64,000 nucleotides of DNA from Nissolia schottii (GCA_003254905.1 QANU01033585.1:62001-126000), one strand, 5' to 3'. Numbered from the stretch's first letter, positions 11,630 through 24,779 are shown. Notes: generated from the letters alone by a model not told the origin. Numbers and translations are program-made.

Positions 11630-12577
11630 AATCCCTCTATCAAGGCACCTAGCCACAAAACATTCTACATCTCTCTTCATGCTCTTCCACCAAAAGTGTT
11701 CCTTCAGGTCTTGGTACATCTTCGTCGATCCTGGATGGACTGAGTAAGTTGTACTATAAGTTTCTTCCATAACTATTTTTTAGCCTGTCAACATTACGGA
11801 CACACAACCACGCCCCTACCCGTAGCACCCATTCTAAATCCATAGAAAATTCATATATTATATCACTCTCAGCCTTTGCAATGCTCTCCCTTATCATAGG
11901 ATCCTTTGTCTGTCGCATTTTGACCTCTTTTAACAAGGACATGGTATGGACCTCAAGGTTGGCCAAGAGTTCCCCTGACTCACTTATGTTGAACTTGAAC
12001 CCATCTACTATCAACTTGTGAAAATCTGCCACTAATTTTCATTGTACCTGAGCGATATGAGCCAAACTTCCTTTAGATTTCTTGCGTAGAGCGTCGACCA
12101 CCATATTGGCCTTACCTAGGTAATAATGGATGGTGCACTCGTAATCCTTTAACAACTCTACTTGAGGTTTAGTTCCTTCTACTTGAAGATATATTGTAGA
12201 ATCTTGTGGTCTGTGAAGATCTTGCATGGTTCCCCATACAAATAGTGCCTCCATATCTTTCAAGCGAATATCACTATTGCCATCTCTAAATCATGAGTAA
12301 GGTAGTTTTGTTCATGCTTCTTGAGTTTCTTGGATGAGTAGGTGATAAATCGACCAGTTGCATAAGCACGCACCCAAGGCTAACCCTTGAAGTATCACAG
12401 AAGACAAAAACCAACCCACTCTTGAGGGTAGCACGAGCATTAGTTCGAAGGTTAAGTTGTCCTTCCACTTCTAAAAACTGTCCTCACATTTTATTGACCA
12501 TAAAAACTTGAACCCTTTTCTGTGTGAGCTTTGTTAATGGTGTTGCTATCTTGGAGAACTCTTGCACCAAGCGATAT
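11630..12577 (-). pseudogene. Chromovirus-type gypsy pol fragment (RT end, RNase H, integrase zinc finger)
   Basis: Read on the minus strand from 12577 it starts in the RT connection (FSKIATPLTKLTQKR). RNase H follows ([16 protein letters not shown], with the catalytic Asp) and then its end (LLKDYECTIHYYLGKANMVV, DALRKKS). Next come the RNase H-integrase linker (ISESGELLANLEVHTMSLLK) and the integrase HHCC finger (SVHPGSTKMYQDLKEHFWW, MKRDVECFVARC). Several stops and frame changes separate these blocks. Such an order (RNase H before integrase) defines Ty3/gypsy, and the wording is that of plant chromoviruses of the Del/Tekay/Reina type. It is cut on the right by an LTR piece and on the left inside the integrase finger. 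Confidence 0.75.
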
Positions 12578-13263
12578 GATAAGGCTACGTCAAGTGACAA
12601 AGGTTTCACAAGATGGCCTCTATAAGGTTATGTGATACGAGAGTACGTGATCTGATGTCACGTCACTCAAGCAATTAAGGATTAAGAAGCACGATACATT
12701 CCCCTTATTAGGTAATGCGAAGATTAGAGAATCCCCAGTCACTTAGTAATTAGATAAAGTTGATCAGGGCTAGCATGAATGAAAATAATAAGTAGGGACT
12801 TTAGTATATTATGTCACCTAGAGATCTCTTGAGCGGCCTGGATCGTAAACGAGGCAAAAATAGCTGGTCTTGCCTTAGGATTCCTACTGAGGATGCGAAG
12901 TTCTCATCCCCTGCTCGTTTATGGTCCCAAGCGGATACGACCAATTCACTGACGGAGGCGAAGCTTCGTAAGATAGCTGAAGATCTTCGAACAGGAAGGT
13001 TCTTGAGGAGCCGCCGGATTGACATCTACGCATTAGGGCAATGAATGTCTTGTAATCTTTATTAGTAAAATGGTCTAGATATGCCATTAACTCTTATGTG
13101 CATAATATGTATAATTAATCATATGTGTAATCATGTTCTGGACCATGTGATTGTGTATATGTATATCTCATGAGATGTTTTATATGATTATCCAATGAAT
13201 TATGTATCACCTAAGCCTTTTGAGACTATCGTTTGCATACCTATGTAAATATCTTATTCAACA
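12578..13263 (+). repeat. 3'-proximal fragment of a large TGTAACA-type LTR, plus orientation
   Basis: The stretch matches the end regions of the LTRs at 51393-54296 and 56396-60191, for example the blocks AGTACGTGATC, CTAGTAATTAGATAAAG and ACCTAGAGATC followed by GTTCTCA(T/C)CCC. It starts abruptly next to pol and is cut at 13263 by the next LTR. Confidence 0.6.
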
Positions 13264-16223
13264 TGTAACATCCCGATTTTTCCTTACAAAGATTTCACAT
13301 AATTAGTGTGTTAGACCGATTATTTCGACTGAAAAAATTAGTTATAAAATTTATTTCTCAAAAACACCAGTCAAAATAGTTGTTTCGCGATCTCGCGGAA
13401 TGTCGTGAGATCCGTGGCAATTTTCGATTAATATCGGAATTCCGTCAGAAGCCAAACGTATCTGTAAAATATACCCTTATAGAAATAAACTCACGAATAC
13501 CTTAACTTGACGCACCCTTCTGACTAAGAAAATTAGTAGATCGCGACTATGTGTTCGAAATATTTTTAGAATGTCCGTACACAAGCGATTAACAACCAAA
13601 CGTGATCAAACATGATTAGAATTGTACAAAGGTTATCCAAAAGCACTGTTGGTGGCAGGGGATCATTATCCCACGTTTCTATAATAAATTAATTAAATAA
13701 TGGGTGCACAATGGCATCAGGGGTCCTATAAATATCCCGAGCCACTGCTGCTCATTTCCAAAAATTTCATAAGTTTTCCACACTGTCGGTTCTGTTCGTG
13801 CACACTGCAGTTACGCTGCCGGACTCAGGGAAAATCATGGGAACATACCACCGTTAAGGGAATCTTTTTCTCATCAACTTCATCCGATCAGAACACGCTT
13901 AGGAAGTGGGTAATCCTAAATCTACTATCTATGTGGTTTTTAATGTTAGTTCATGTGTGTATATCTGAAGATATAATGTAATAGAGTTTACGTAGAAAAT
14001 GTAGGGAATATTATGAAATAATCATTTTATATGTTTCTGAGCTGAAAAAACTGTGTTATAGTGTCTGTTGGAACTGTGGGGATGTCCCAAATGGAAAAAA
14101 TTAAGTTTCAATAAGCGATTATGCAAGAAACAGCACTACAGATGAGTTTAAGGCAAGGTCATTCGAATGACCATGCTAGGTCATTCGAATGACCCTGTAA
14201 AAATTACAAACAGAGAGTAAAATTTCAGTGTCATTCAAATGACTCAGCTAGTCATTCGAATGACCACTGAAGAACTTGAGATTTTATCTTTTCTACACGT
14301 TCCAACAAGTACTAAAACCCTAAATATTGTGTATGAAAGTAACCATAAACTTATTTTACTTATGAAAGCATGCATCATGAGGACCCGGTCGCCGTCAGGA
14401 TTTTAGGACGACCATAGATAACTACAGAATTATAACCTAAAGTTTAAAGAGCATAATTTAACCGTAGGGAACAATGATATCTTAAGATGGTCCCGACCAC
14501 AGAGGGTCCAATATACCTTAAAAAAAGTACTTAGTTATATGATTAGGGTTATCCCCTCTCTTGGCACGTACAACGGACAAGCCCCTCACCAGTTCAGCAA
14601 GCTGGATTGGTTAAAGATGAACGCAGGCCTACGCCTGATCTCATGTTAAAGAAAAGTTAATCCCAGGCCCAGGCCTGATTTTATAAAGGTAGGCCAAGGC
14701 CTGACCTAGTAAGGGGGCCCAAAGAATAAGATGAGCAAAGTAATGAGTGGTCGAGTCCAAGCGCCGACCCCAGAATAATCCAGTACGGTTGAGTCCAAGG
14801 GCCAACTCACGAGTCCGTCGAGTCCAGGGTCTAACCCCTGGCCATCCCAGCAGTTGGATGGTTACTCTATCGTTGTTCGATTGATTGTTGACATCGTGCA
14901 TCTGTGGTTAGCTACTACTCAGGTTAAGCGCTGCCTGGTCGACACGATACGGAAACAGAAGTAGTTTCTAGTTGTATGGCCACAACTACAAGGGTGAAAG
15001 GACTGCAGTAACAAGAAGGACGCAGCCTCAGGATGCGTAAGAGAAGCCCAGATCCCCTCATGCATAAGTTATGAGATGTATGTATGTATGTAAGTACGTA
15101 TGTATGTAAGTATGTATGTAAGTGTGTACGTATGTAAGTATGTATGCAAGTGTGTAAGTAGGTATATACACATACGCAATGGGCCTTGTCGAGTGAAATA
15201 GCATCACGAGACTGCCCCACCAAGTACAAGTTACGTGGGTGCGTGATCCTAGGACACGATACCTAGACGGTCAGAACTAACAAGCATAAGAACCTATAAT
15301 TAGGAAAGCAAGATTAGATTCCTCAGTCACCTAGTAACGTAGATAAAGCTACTCAGGACTAGAATGGCTAATAATAATCAGTACGGATTTTAGTATACAT
15401 GTCACATAGAGATCCCCTGAGCTGCCTGGAGTATAACTGAATAAAATACGAAGCCCCAATGTTCAGGTTTTCCCACTGAGAATGCCTTATTCTCACCCCC
15501 ACTCGTTTATGACTCCAGGAACTTATGACGGGACTTACGACGAGGATTCTGCCGAGCCACAAGGGGAGCTGTAAGGCTGTGACGTGAGGTGGACATCCCA
15601 AGGAAACGGGTCAAGCACGAGTTTTACAAGAGCTAAGTGAGATGTGTACCAGTTAGACCTTATGTTCTGTCGACAAATATTGTATTTTGACAAACTGGAT
15701 GTTTGTATATTACTTATTATAATCCTTATTGTAATACATATGTGAATTCTTGTAAATCTATGTGATGGACCGTATGCTTACTTATCTATCTGTTGTTTGA
15801 TGTGTGCATGATAATTGTTAAGCCTAAAGACTCTATCGCTTGTATTATATGTTCTATCCAACGCATGGCTCATATCTTATGGAATAAACTATGAAAGGAA
15901 AAAAATTAAAATCGGTCCATATTTTCATGAATAAGTATTTTGAAGGATAATTACGGACTATAAGTATTCCCACCAAGTGATAAACAACTTAGTGAGCATT
16001 GCGTACGACTTAAGCGTAAGCAGTTAGTCGTGTTTCAAAACACGCATGACTCAGTTTATAAATCAATAAAGAAAAGGAAAGATTTTCAAAACGGTCCATA
16101 TTTTCAAGTAAGAAATATTTGCAAGGAAAAATATAGGAGCTAGAAGTAACCCAACCAAAGCGATTAACAACCCTGTGAGCATTGTTTACGACTATAGTGT
16201 AAGCAGTTAGCAGGGGTGTTACA
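13264..16223 (+). repeat. Large TGTAACA-type LTR, 2,960 bp, plus orientation
   Basis: It starts TGTAACATCCCGATTTTT and ends GGGGTGTTACA, giving the TG...CA boundaries of an LTR. Flanking pentamers (CAACA left, ATGAT right) do not match, so it is not a clean solo LTR. It has a palindrome cluster at 14155-14275 and a TATG-type microsatellite at 15074-15170. Lineage (Del/Tekay-like) is inferred from length, termini and neighbouring pol. Confidence 0.75.
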
Positions 16224-16395
16224 ATGATGACGATGGTGGCAATAGTAAAAACATGCTAGTGAGAGAGAAATCACATAGAGAAAAGGGCTTAGGGACTAAA
16301 TATAAAAAAAGTAAAGAATAAACGGTATGGTTAAAAAATTTGAAAAAAATTCATTAAAGACGAATAGGTGGCAGATTTGGTAATATTTTCTCTCA
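16224..16395. other. Short AT-rich spacer
   Basis: It lies between an LTR end and a Helitron 5' end. Nothing was recognised. Confidence 0.4.
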
Positions 16396-17050
16396 TCTAT
16401 AATATATGAAAGCCAGGAACACTCACCCTGGGCCCATAATCAAAATGGACACATGTCAACATGTCATGCAAAATTTTCCCGCCCAAATCTTCCTCACAAG
16501 CCCATCACGTGCGTCTTCCATCTCATATATCCCTCCTCACACAGCTTCATCTCCAATTGCTGTGAAATTTGCTATGAAACATATTTGAAAGTAAATCTAA
16601 ACCAAAGGCCATCTGAAGCAACAATGTGCATCTTCCTTCTCATATTCTTCCTCACACATCTTTGCTCTACCAACAATACAAACCTTTGTCAAATCTTTGC
16701 ATTGTTGTTTTTCAAATCTCACCCTATTATTCCCTGATTTCCTCTATCTGCAACCTCCCATTTCCCATTTCCCATTCCTATTTTGTTCACAAACCCCATC
16801 CACAAACCCCCATCACAGAAGAGAAGTAGAAGAATAGGAACGGTTCATGTTCACAAACCCCCATCACACACGACTCAAACGACACCATATCATCGCCCCC
16901 ACCTACCTTAGAAACCCTATTTCTCACACACACACTTCCTTTGTCTTTGAAGCCAAAACAAAGAAACCAGAGGCAGAGAAAGAAAAAGCAAGATTGGGTC
17001 TCCCTCCGTACAATTCAAGATTGGGGGTGTTGGTGATGAAGAATGCGTGT

Positions 17051-18595
17051 GTTGTTTTTGAAACGAGTTTCTTTGAACTTGGTATGCATTTTTTTATGAC
17101 TTTGGTTTGTTTTATTGTCTGAAGATTGATTCGAAGTAATAGAATATCTCTGTAGTTTGCAGGACTTTATTTCATGTGATTGGGAGGAAATTTATGTTAT
17201 CCCAATGTATGAAGTGTTGAAGAATTTGTGGTAGTTCAGTGGAAGCTGGTGTTTTCTACTTTATAATGCATTTATTTTTATTTTAATTCTCAAATATGCA
17301 ACTCATTTCAGTCTATCGATGCTGGTATGATCAATTAGCCTCTCTTGCTTTCAGAGGTGTGATCTTCCCTTCTTCTCCACCTGGCTAAATACAAAAGCAG
17401 GTTGGGCATATTTGGAATTATTACTGAGATTGATTCTTCATGCTAATTTTGTTCAATGGAAGAGGAATCAGTAAGTCATCTTTACTTTACACGTTGCTTT
17501 GAAAGTATGATGAATTCTCACAAATATTGTATTGTGTTAAATATATACGTACATATATATATATGAATGTATTTATGAATTCTGCTTTATATGTATCTTT
17601 GCTTTAAAAGTATTTATGAATTCTGCTTCTTTTTTATTTGATTTTGTTAAATGAATAAGTATTGATGAATTATTATGCTTTATTTGTTTTCCAATTGATA
17701 TAAATATTTGCTTGCTATTGTGCAGGATTTAGTATGAAGACTAAAGAAACCTCCTTCGTTTTATCAGAAATTAGAAAGAAGTATGTCTTGAATCACGCTT
17801 CATTTTTTACTTTGTGCAAGTCAATTGAATCAAAAACTTCTTTAGCGAATTAGACAATATTATGTAAAAAATATTGGGGACACACATATTTTTGGATGAA
17901 CTATTGTTTGTATTAAATCACTTATGTTACCGCGGTTGTGCCAAGTGAAGTCTTGGGGTTGTTGGTGAAAAAGGATGCTTTCATACTTGGGTATGTTCTA
18001 TATATCCATCTAACGTCTAATTATTTTCTTTTTCTTCTTCTATTCTAATTGGTTTTGAGAAATTATTGTTGATTTGGATTTCTAGATTCCAAACTTAGTT
18101 GTGTACGTTGTTTTTGAAACTTGAGTTTCTTTGAACCTGGTATGCATTTTTTTATGACTTTGGTTTGTTTTATTGTCTGAAGATTGATTTGAAGTAATAG
18201 AATGTCTATGTAGTTTGCAGGACTTTATTTCATGTGATTGGGAGGAAATTTATGTTATCCCAATGTATGAAGTTTTGAAGAATTTGTGGTAGTTAAGTGA
18301 AAGCTGGTGTTTTCTACTTTGTAATGCATATATTTTTATTTTAATTCTCAAATATGCAACTCATTTCGGTCTATCGATGCTGATATGATCAATTAGCCTC
18401 TCTTGCTTTAAGAGGTGTAATCTTCCCTTCTTCTCCACCTTGCTAAATACAAAAGCAGGTTGGGCATATTTGGAATTATTACTGAGATTGATTCTTCATG
18501 CTAATTTTGTTCAATGGAAGAAGAATCAGTAAGTCATCTTTACTTTACACGTTGCTTTGAAAGTATGATGAATTCTGCTTCTTTATTTTATTGTG

Positions 18596-18629
<34 letters not shown>

Positions 18630-18976
18630 GAATGTATTTATGAATTCTGCTTTACATGTATCTTTGCTTTGAAAGTATTTATGAATTCTGCTTCTTTTTT
18701 ATTTGATTTTGTTAAATGAATAAGTATTCACGAATTATTATGCTTTATTTGTTTTCCAATTAATATAAATATTTGCTTGCTATTGTGCAGGATTTAGTAT
18801 GAAGACTAAAGGAACCTGCTTCGTTTTATCGGAAATTAGAAAGAAGTATGTCTTGAATCACACTTCATTTTTTACTTTGTGCAAGTCAATTGAATCAAAA
18901 ACTTCTTTAGCAAATTAGACAAGATTATGTAAAAAATATTGGAGACACAAATATTTTTGGATGAACTATTGTTTGT
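17051..18976 (+). repeat. Direct duplication of ~0.87 kb inside the Helitron
   Basis: Unit 1 (17051-17912) and unit 2 (18107-18976) are near-identical, both starting GTTGTTTTTGAAAC and ending ATGAACTATTGTTTGT, with about 194 bp between them. Each holds candidate splice-like signals (TTGTGCAGGATTTAG) and a local TA/TACA microsatellite. No coding function was recognised. Confidence 0.85.
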
Positions 18977-19529
18977 TACACATTTTATGAAACCTTCAAC
19001 AGATACAATCAATAACCATGTTTTTAGGTTTTTTTTTTTTGAATTGTATCCTTTAAATGTGTTTCAGTTTCTTCTCATTTTTCTGCTCTCAATTTACTTT
19101 CTTAGGGCTGCGAATAACGGAAAGGCAATATATGTAGCAACAATTTTTCGAAAGGAAATTTTATTCGAAATGATTTCTTTACGAAACTTTCGTTGTGACA
19201 GATCAATATCGAAGCCCCTCTCTTAGTTATTTTGAAGTGAAAAAGAGAGTGTGAGAAATTATCTGTGTAAAATTTGTGTTTTTCTATGGCCAATATTTCA
19301 ATTTCTAAAAGTTTATTAATTTTTTTTAAACTTCCATAGGCTGTTGCCACAGGAAATTTGTATCTCTTAAAAGGTGCATCACTTCTCTGGAGCCCAGGTG
19401 GAGGCTTCTATTATTAGTCCCTTGAAAAATTGCACAGTGACTAGATGCTCTGCATGATGGTCCAAAGCAAAACCATCGGTTTCTAAGCAATCAATCAACA
19501 AGCAATTGTTCTCACTGGAAACTTTAGTT

Positions 19530-20110
19530 CCTTTCTTCTTCTTTTTTTCCCTCTAAATGGTTCTTCAAATGTGCTCCATTTTCATTTTTCAAACTTTGTT
19601 TTTTTTTTTTTGACAAACCAAACAAACCTGATGGATGTCATCTCTTGCAACCATTTGGACCTCAATTTGAAGAAGCAAAACAATAGGTAAGACACATCTC
19701 TGTATCTTCTTCCTTTCTTTTTTTTTTTTTTCCTTTAAATGGTTCTTCAAATGTGCTCCATGTTCATTTTTCAAGCTTTGTTTTTTTTTTTTACCAAACC
19801 AAACAAACTTGGTGGATGTCATCTCTTGCAACCATTTGGACCTCCATCCGAAGAAGCAAAACTATAGGTAAGACACATCTCTGTATCTTCTTCCTTCTTC
19901 TTTTTTTCCTCTAAATGGTTCTTCAAATGTGCTCCATTTTCATTTTTCAAACATTATATTTTTTACCAAACCAAACAAACCTGGTTGATGTCATCTCTTG
20001 CAACCATTTGGACCTCCATCTGAAGAAGCAAAACTATAGGTAAGACACATCTATGTATCTTCTTCCTTTCTTTTGTTTTTTTTTACTCTAAATGGTTCTT
20101 CAAATGTACC
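19530..20110 (+). repeat. Tandem repeat, period about 176-182 bp, three full copies plus partial
   Basis: The anchor AAATGGTTCTTCAAATG occurs at about 19555, 19737, 19913 and 20090. Each unit has a poly-T tract, CCAAACAAAC, GATGTCATCTCTTGCAACC and GTAAGACACATCT. A related single unit is in the Helitron at 37380-37650, so the array is an amplified piece of that family. Confidence 0.85.
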
Positions 20111-20231
20111 AATAGTAACTGTGCTTCCTTTTCATTTCTTGCTCACATATTGTATCTCCTTCTGAATAAGCAAAGCAATAACTCTTGCTACCCTTTGTAT
20201 TTTCTTCCTGTCTTCAAACTTATACGAACAG

Positions 20232-20828
20232 GAATTGACATACAATGTCCTGAAAATTTGTGAAGATGATGAATTGATTGACAACTTCTCACCTCAACAT
20301 CTTTCTAGTGATCCCGCGGTATGGGTATTTAGTATTATTTACATTGTATTGCCTTTTCGTAAGAAGTTTTGGAATTGAATCAATTGAAGTATGTACAAGC
20401 ATTCATTAGGAAACTGTCCCTATGGTATGTAGGGTATTGATGAAAGCCTTACACAAATTGAGAGTGTTCATCTTAGCAGTGACGATCCTAACTCCAATCA
20501 TCAGGTGATTCTGAAAGTTGTTGGTTTATAGAATCCCAACTTGAGTATTAAAGTTGTATCTGTGAAAGAGTGCACATATGTAATTCATAAATGTTTTTTG
20601 TTGTAGGACTTTGTTGATGAGTTTGAAACATTATCATCACTAATTACACCTACCAAGCGAAGACAACTTAAGGTGGAAAAAGAAAGCTCAACTGATGGGA
20701 ACAACGATCTACCTATTCAGATGTCAAGTTCTAAGGATTTTAAGGGTTCAATCAAGAAGAAATCAAGGCCATCATATACAGAAGACTGCATTTGTCCACT
20801 GATCATGTTTTGCACCCCAGGCATATAA
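20232..20828 (+). pseudogene. 3' end of a Helitron-borne RPA-like gene, last three exons
   Basis: Three phase-0 exons (20232-20318, 20433-20504, 20607-20828) join into one open frame with AG acceptors and GT donors and end at TAA 20826-20828. The peptide is acidic first (KICEDDELIDNF, LSSDDPNSNHQ) and then basic (LITPTKRRQLKVEKESS, SIKKKSRP, nuclear-localisation style). That layout fits the C-terminal tail of replication protein A large-subunit-like proteins carried by plant Helitrons, which would bind single-stranded DNA during transposition. The OB-fold part is missing here, while the related Helitron at 37189 has an RPA first exon. It could still be expressed as a fusion; identity is inferred from the tail style and the family context. 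Confidence 0.45.
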
Positions 20829-20829
20829 T

Positions 20830-21342
20830 TGTGTTTATGAGCATATGTTTTTTGCTTTTTTGAACTAATGCCCATTAACCTTTTGATGGTGCTGAACTTT
20901 TCTTGCGTTATGTCGGGATTACTAAGCTGTCATATTAATTTATGTACAGGACCATGTGGAACAAGAGCCATAAATATTTTGTATTGATTAAGTTGAGCTT
21001 ATAGTGCTGACCTGATTATCATCTCTATAATTGTCAACTCCCCCTTTTTTATGGCTTATCTGAACACATTAGAAAGTATATTCACATTAGAATTAGATAT
21101 TTCATAGTTTTATCACAGTGGCATAGATTAACAATTGTCAAGTCCCCTTTTTATATGATATCTGAAAGTGTAGGAAGTATATTCACATTAGACTTAGATT
21201 TTTCTACATTTCATAGAATAATTCTTTATTTGATACCTACGTCTGGAATATGTTAAGGTTCACATACACCTTCTTTTTCACACAAACAATTTAATAAGTA
21301 AACAATAATATTTTTGTTTGGCTAAAAAAATGACACTAAAAT
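20830..21342. other. Non-coding Helitron interior
   Basis: AT-rich. Two similar stretches, around 21030 and 21130 (CAA(C/G)TCCCC(C)TTTTTAT, then TATTCACATTAGA), form a diverged ~100-bp direct repeat. No coding sequence was recognised. Confidence 0.45.
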
Positions 21343-23913
21343 TGTAACACCCCTGCTAACTGCCGGCTTCCAAGGTAGCAAGCAATGCTCACAGGGTTGT
21401 TATTCGTTGTGTCGAGTTACTTTTAGCCTGTATTTTTACCTTTGCAAATATCTCGTATATGAAAATATGGACCAATATGAAAATCATTCTTTTACAGTAT
21501 CAGTTTGTAAACTAGGAGCCGTGCGTGATTTAGAGAATATATAACAACAGTCGCTATAAGTTAGGGGTAACTGTAGTAGAACATAACGAGTATATGTGCA
21601 TATATACATAAATACAACCAAGGTCCAACATAAGTACACATCGTCATAATAATAGATATGTACACAAAACAGATACAAGTCATAAGTCATAATACTAAAC
21701 ATATGCCATCCAAATGTCACTGTCATCCCTGGGCCTTGACTTCCATCTGGTGTCAGTCCAACCGCTCCGCATGCCTGGATCCATAACCGAGTGGGTGGGG
21801 GTGAGAACTCTTGGTCCTCAGTGGGGTTCCTCAGCACTAACAATGGTTCATTTTCTCGGTCATCTTCCCGGCCATTCAGGGGTCTCTAAGTGAGCATACA
21901 TACTAAAATCCTACTGATTATTATATTTACCTAGGATCCTAAACAGCTTTATCTATATTACTATGTGATCAGGAAACTAGTCTTGCTTATCTAGGTTCTC
22001 GCGCTTTCTACCCTTAACCATCGTAACACCATCACATAAACATGTATGCTGACAGACACAACTGATCATCATGCATATGTTGCGCGGTAAACCTTCCACC
22101 ATGCTTGCCAGACACGGGACATTTCATAGTATCTATGCAATAGGTCATCATGCCGATGAGGCACGGATTTCAATGTATGTTCTCATACCATATCTTTCCT
22201 GTGTCCCAGTACTCCCTCGTACACCTTAGGACCGTCGTCCCCTGGTGGTGTACGACCTGCCTTCTCTGTCTGTTCCCTGGGCAAACATGACTCCACCCCT
22301 ACCAATTTGGTGGCGAGGGGCCGCCCTCTTGGCTAAGCCGGAAGCGGACTATATCATAACCATACTCATCATATCATAATCTGTTCATCTTTCTATCACA
22401 TGCCATGCGTCTCATCTTCCTTTTCTCTCACATGCACAGTTATCTTTTCTCATCATGCTCTTGTTCCTACATTTCATTCTCATCTTCATTCATTACTCAT
22501 TCATTAGACGACAATTTCTAGTGATCTATCCTCATGATGGGTGCTTTAGCATAACAGAATAACTTCACATTTACTCACATAAACAACTTTCTGGGGATCT
22601 AGGCTTATTAGAACACATAGAAAAGCTCAAAACTCCAGTTTTTCAGCACTACTTCGAGTGACAAAGCCTCATCATTCAAATGTCTCGAAAACTTAGTTTT
22701 TGGTTCTGAAAATTTTGTGTCATTCGAATGACTAGGGTTTTGTCATTCGAATGAATCCTGAAATTTCTTTCATTCGATTAAAAAGGGAATTCAATCGATT
22801 GAAAGCTGAAAAATTCTTTCATTCGATTGAATTCTGCCTTCATTCGATTGCAAGCTAAAAATCGCCAGTTTCGTAAAAGTTCTCTGAGGCTTCGCTGTAA
22901 CTTTTCAAAACAGTGTCTTTCTGGGTCCAATTAGTACAGTTAAATTTTTCTAACATCAAAACTACTCAAAATCATTTTACAACTTAACCTCTATATTTTT
23001 CACATAATGCTTTCTAAATCAGATACTCCAAAATACACATATAAAATCACATATAAATCCACAGAGACAGTGGGCTTAGGATTACCCACTTTTCAGGCGC
23101 GATAGGAAGTTATCAGAAACGACTCCCGAGAACTTTAGGATGATCCTGCTATTTTTCCTAAGTCCGATGGAGTGATCGTCGCGCACACAAACGGACAGAG
23201 TAACAGCACAGCAGTCCAAAACTTAAGAGAAATGGCTTCTGAGGCCGTGGGTTTATTTATAGGCACAGGGGTGCCTTTAGCTTCCTTAAGAAGCGGTTTA
23301 CGTTTTCCATCTCTTTTCTTTTTCTTTTTTTTTTTCAAAATTATCATGTAAGCTTAATTACCTTTTTTGCCCCTCCTTTAATTTTTATTTCCTTTTATAT
23401 CCTAAATTTCATTTCCCCCTTTTGCCCTTCACCCTTTTAATTATTTCCCCTTTTATCCGTTTCTTTATTTTTTTTCCTATGTTTTCCTTTTACAGACGTG
23501 GGAATTAATTCCAAAACCAGGGCACTTTATCTCGCGATCATGTTTGATCTCGTTTTGTCATTTTTCGCTCATGTTTGGATATCTTAAAAATATTCTGAGC
23601 ACATATCCGCGATTTACTAATGTTCCGGATCATAAAAGTATGTCCGGTTAAGGTATTCGTGAATTTATTGCCTGGAGAGTAATTTTCACAGATACCTTAA
23701 GTGTCTACCAAAATTTCGATTTTTGTCAAAATTTGGCACGGATCTCGTGGAACTCCGCGGGATCAAGAAACAATTACTTGACTGGCGTTTAGAAGCAATT
23801 AATGTTCTAAATAATTTTTCTAGTCCAAATAATTGCATCTAATGTGCTTTTAATTAAGCCAAAAATTGAGATTTTCCCGAAATTCTCGTAAGGAAAAAAT
23901 TCGGAATGTTACA
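21343..23913 (-). mobile_element. Solo LTR, TGTAACA-type, 2,571 bp, minus orientation
   Basis: Boundaries TGTAACACCCCTGC (left) and GGAATGTTACA (right) are flanked by identical pentamers AAAAT (21338-21342 and 23914-23918). This is the signature of insertion followed by LTR-LTR recombination. It carries a variant palindrome cluster (22640-22860) in which TCATTCGAATGA drifts to TTCATTCGATTG. It resembles the partial LTR starting at 62911. Confidence 0.85.
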
Positions 23914-24739
23914 AAAATTCTAACAGTACGCATTGTGTATACATAGTGTCATCTATATATATATAGATATATACATCATAAAAATCAGTAGTTAGTACAA
24001 TCTGTGATTTTTTTGTGGTTCAGTAAATTATAAAGTTTGTAATTTTTTAATATCTATAAACAAATCTTACCAATGTAGGAATAGTTAGTACGATCTAAAC
24101 AGATGGAGCAAAGAACACTATTCAGCCCATTACCTACACATTATAGACTGTACCTTGGTGCCGTATGCTTAGGTATTTATCACACACAGTTTCAAAGGCT
24201 ACCCTTTCATATCAGTCCTTGGGAACTATACCAGTCCTTTCATATCAGTCCTGGGGAACTATACCATGTGTCATTGAGTACATTCTAAAACTCTAGCAAT
24301 TTGTAGAGTGAACTTTAGTTAAATAGTGTCAGCAGTGGAGATCCTTGGTATCATTTACATGCCTTCTAATAGCTCTACATCAATATTTGAGTGATGTAGT
24401 TGACAATCTAATCGTGACAGCTCTAAACCATATTAGCTCCAACTTTATTAGTTAGAAATTACACAACTNTTTCACAGATACCTTAAGTGTCTACCAAAAT
24501 TTCGATTTTTGTCAAAATTTGGCACGGATCTCGTGGAACTCCGCGGGATCAAGAAACAATTACTTGACTGGCGTTTAGAAGCAATTAATGTTCTAAATAA
24601 TTTTTCTAGTCCAAATAATTGCATCTAATGTACTTTTAATTAAGCCAAAAATTGAGATTTTCCCGAAATTCTCGTAAGGAAAAAATTCGGAATGTGACAA
24701 AAATTCTAGCAGTACGCATTGTGTATACATAGTGTCATC

Positions 24740-24779
<40 letters not shown>

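Larger units (their letters stand above)
16396..21342 (+). mobile_element. Helitron (5' end and body), right end uncertain
   Basis: The 5' end TCTATAATATATGAAAG follows an A at 16395. Its first ~95 bases align with the 5' end of the complete Helitron at 37189, including GGGCCCA, GGACAC(A/G)TGTCAAC and CCGCCCAAAT. Internally it shares the CTCACATATTGTATCTCCTT block with that element and encodes the 3' exons of an RPA-like gene. A solo LTR starts at 21343. The 3' terminus may be at 26285 (see findings). No Rep or helicase is visible, so it is non-autonomous. Confidence 0.65.
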
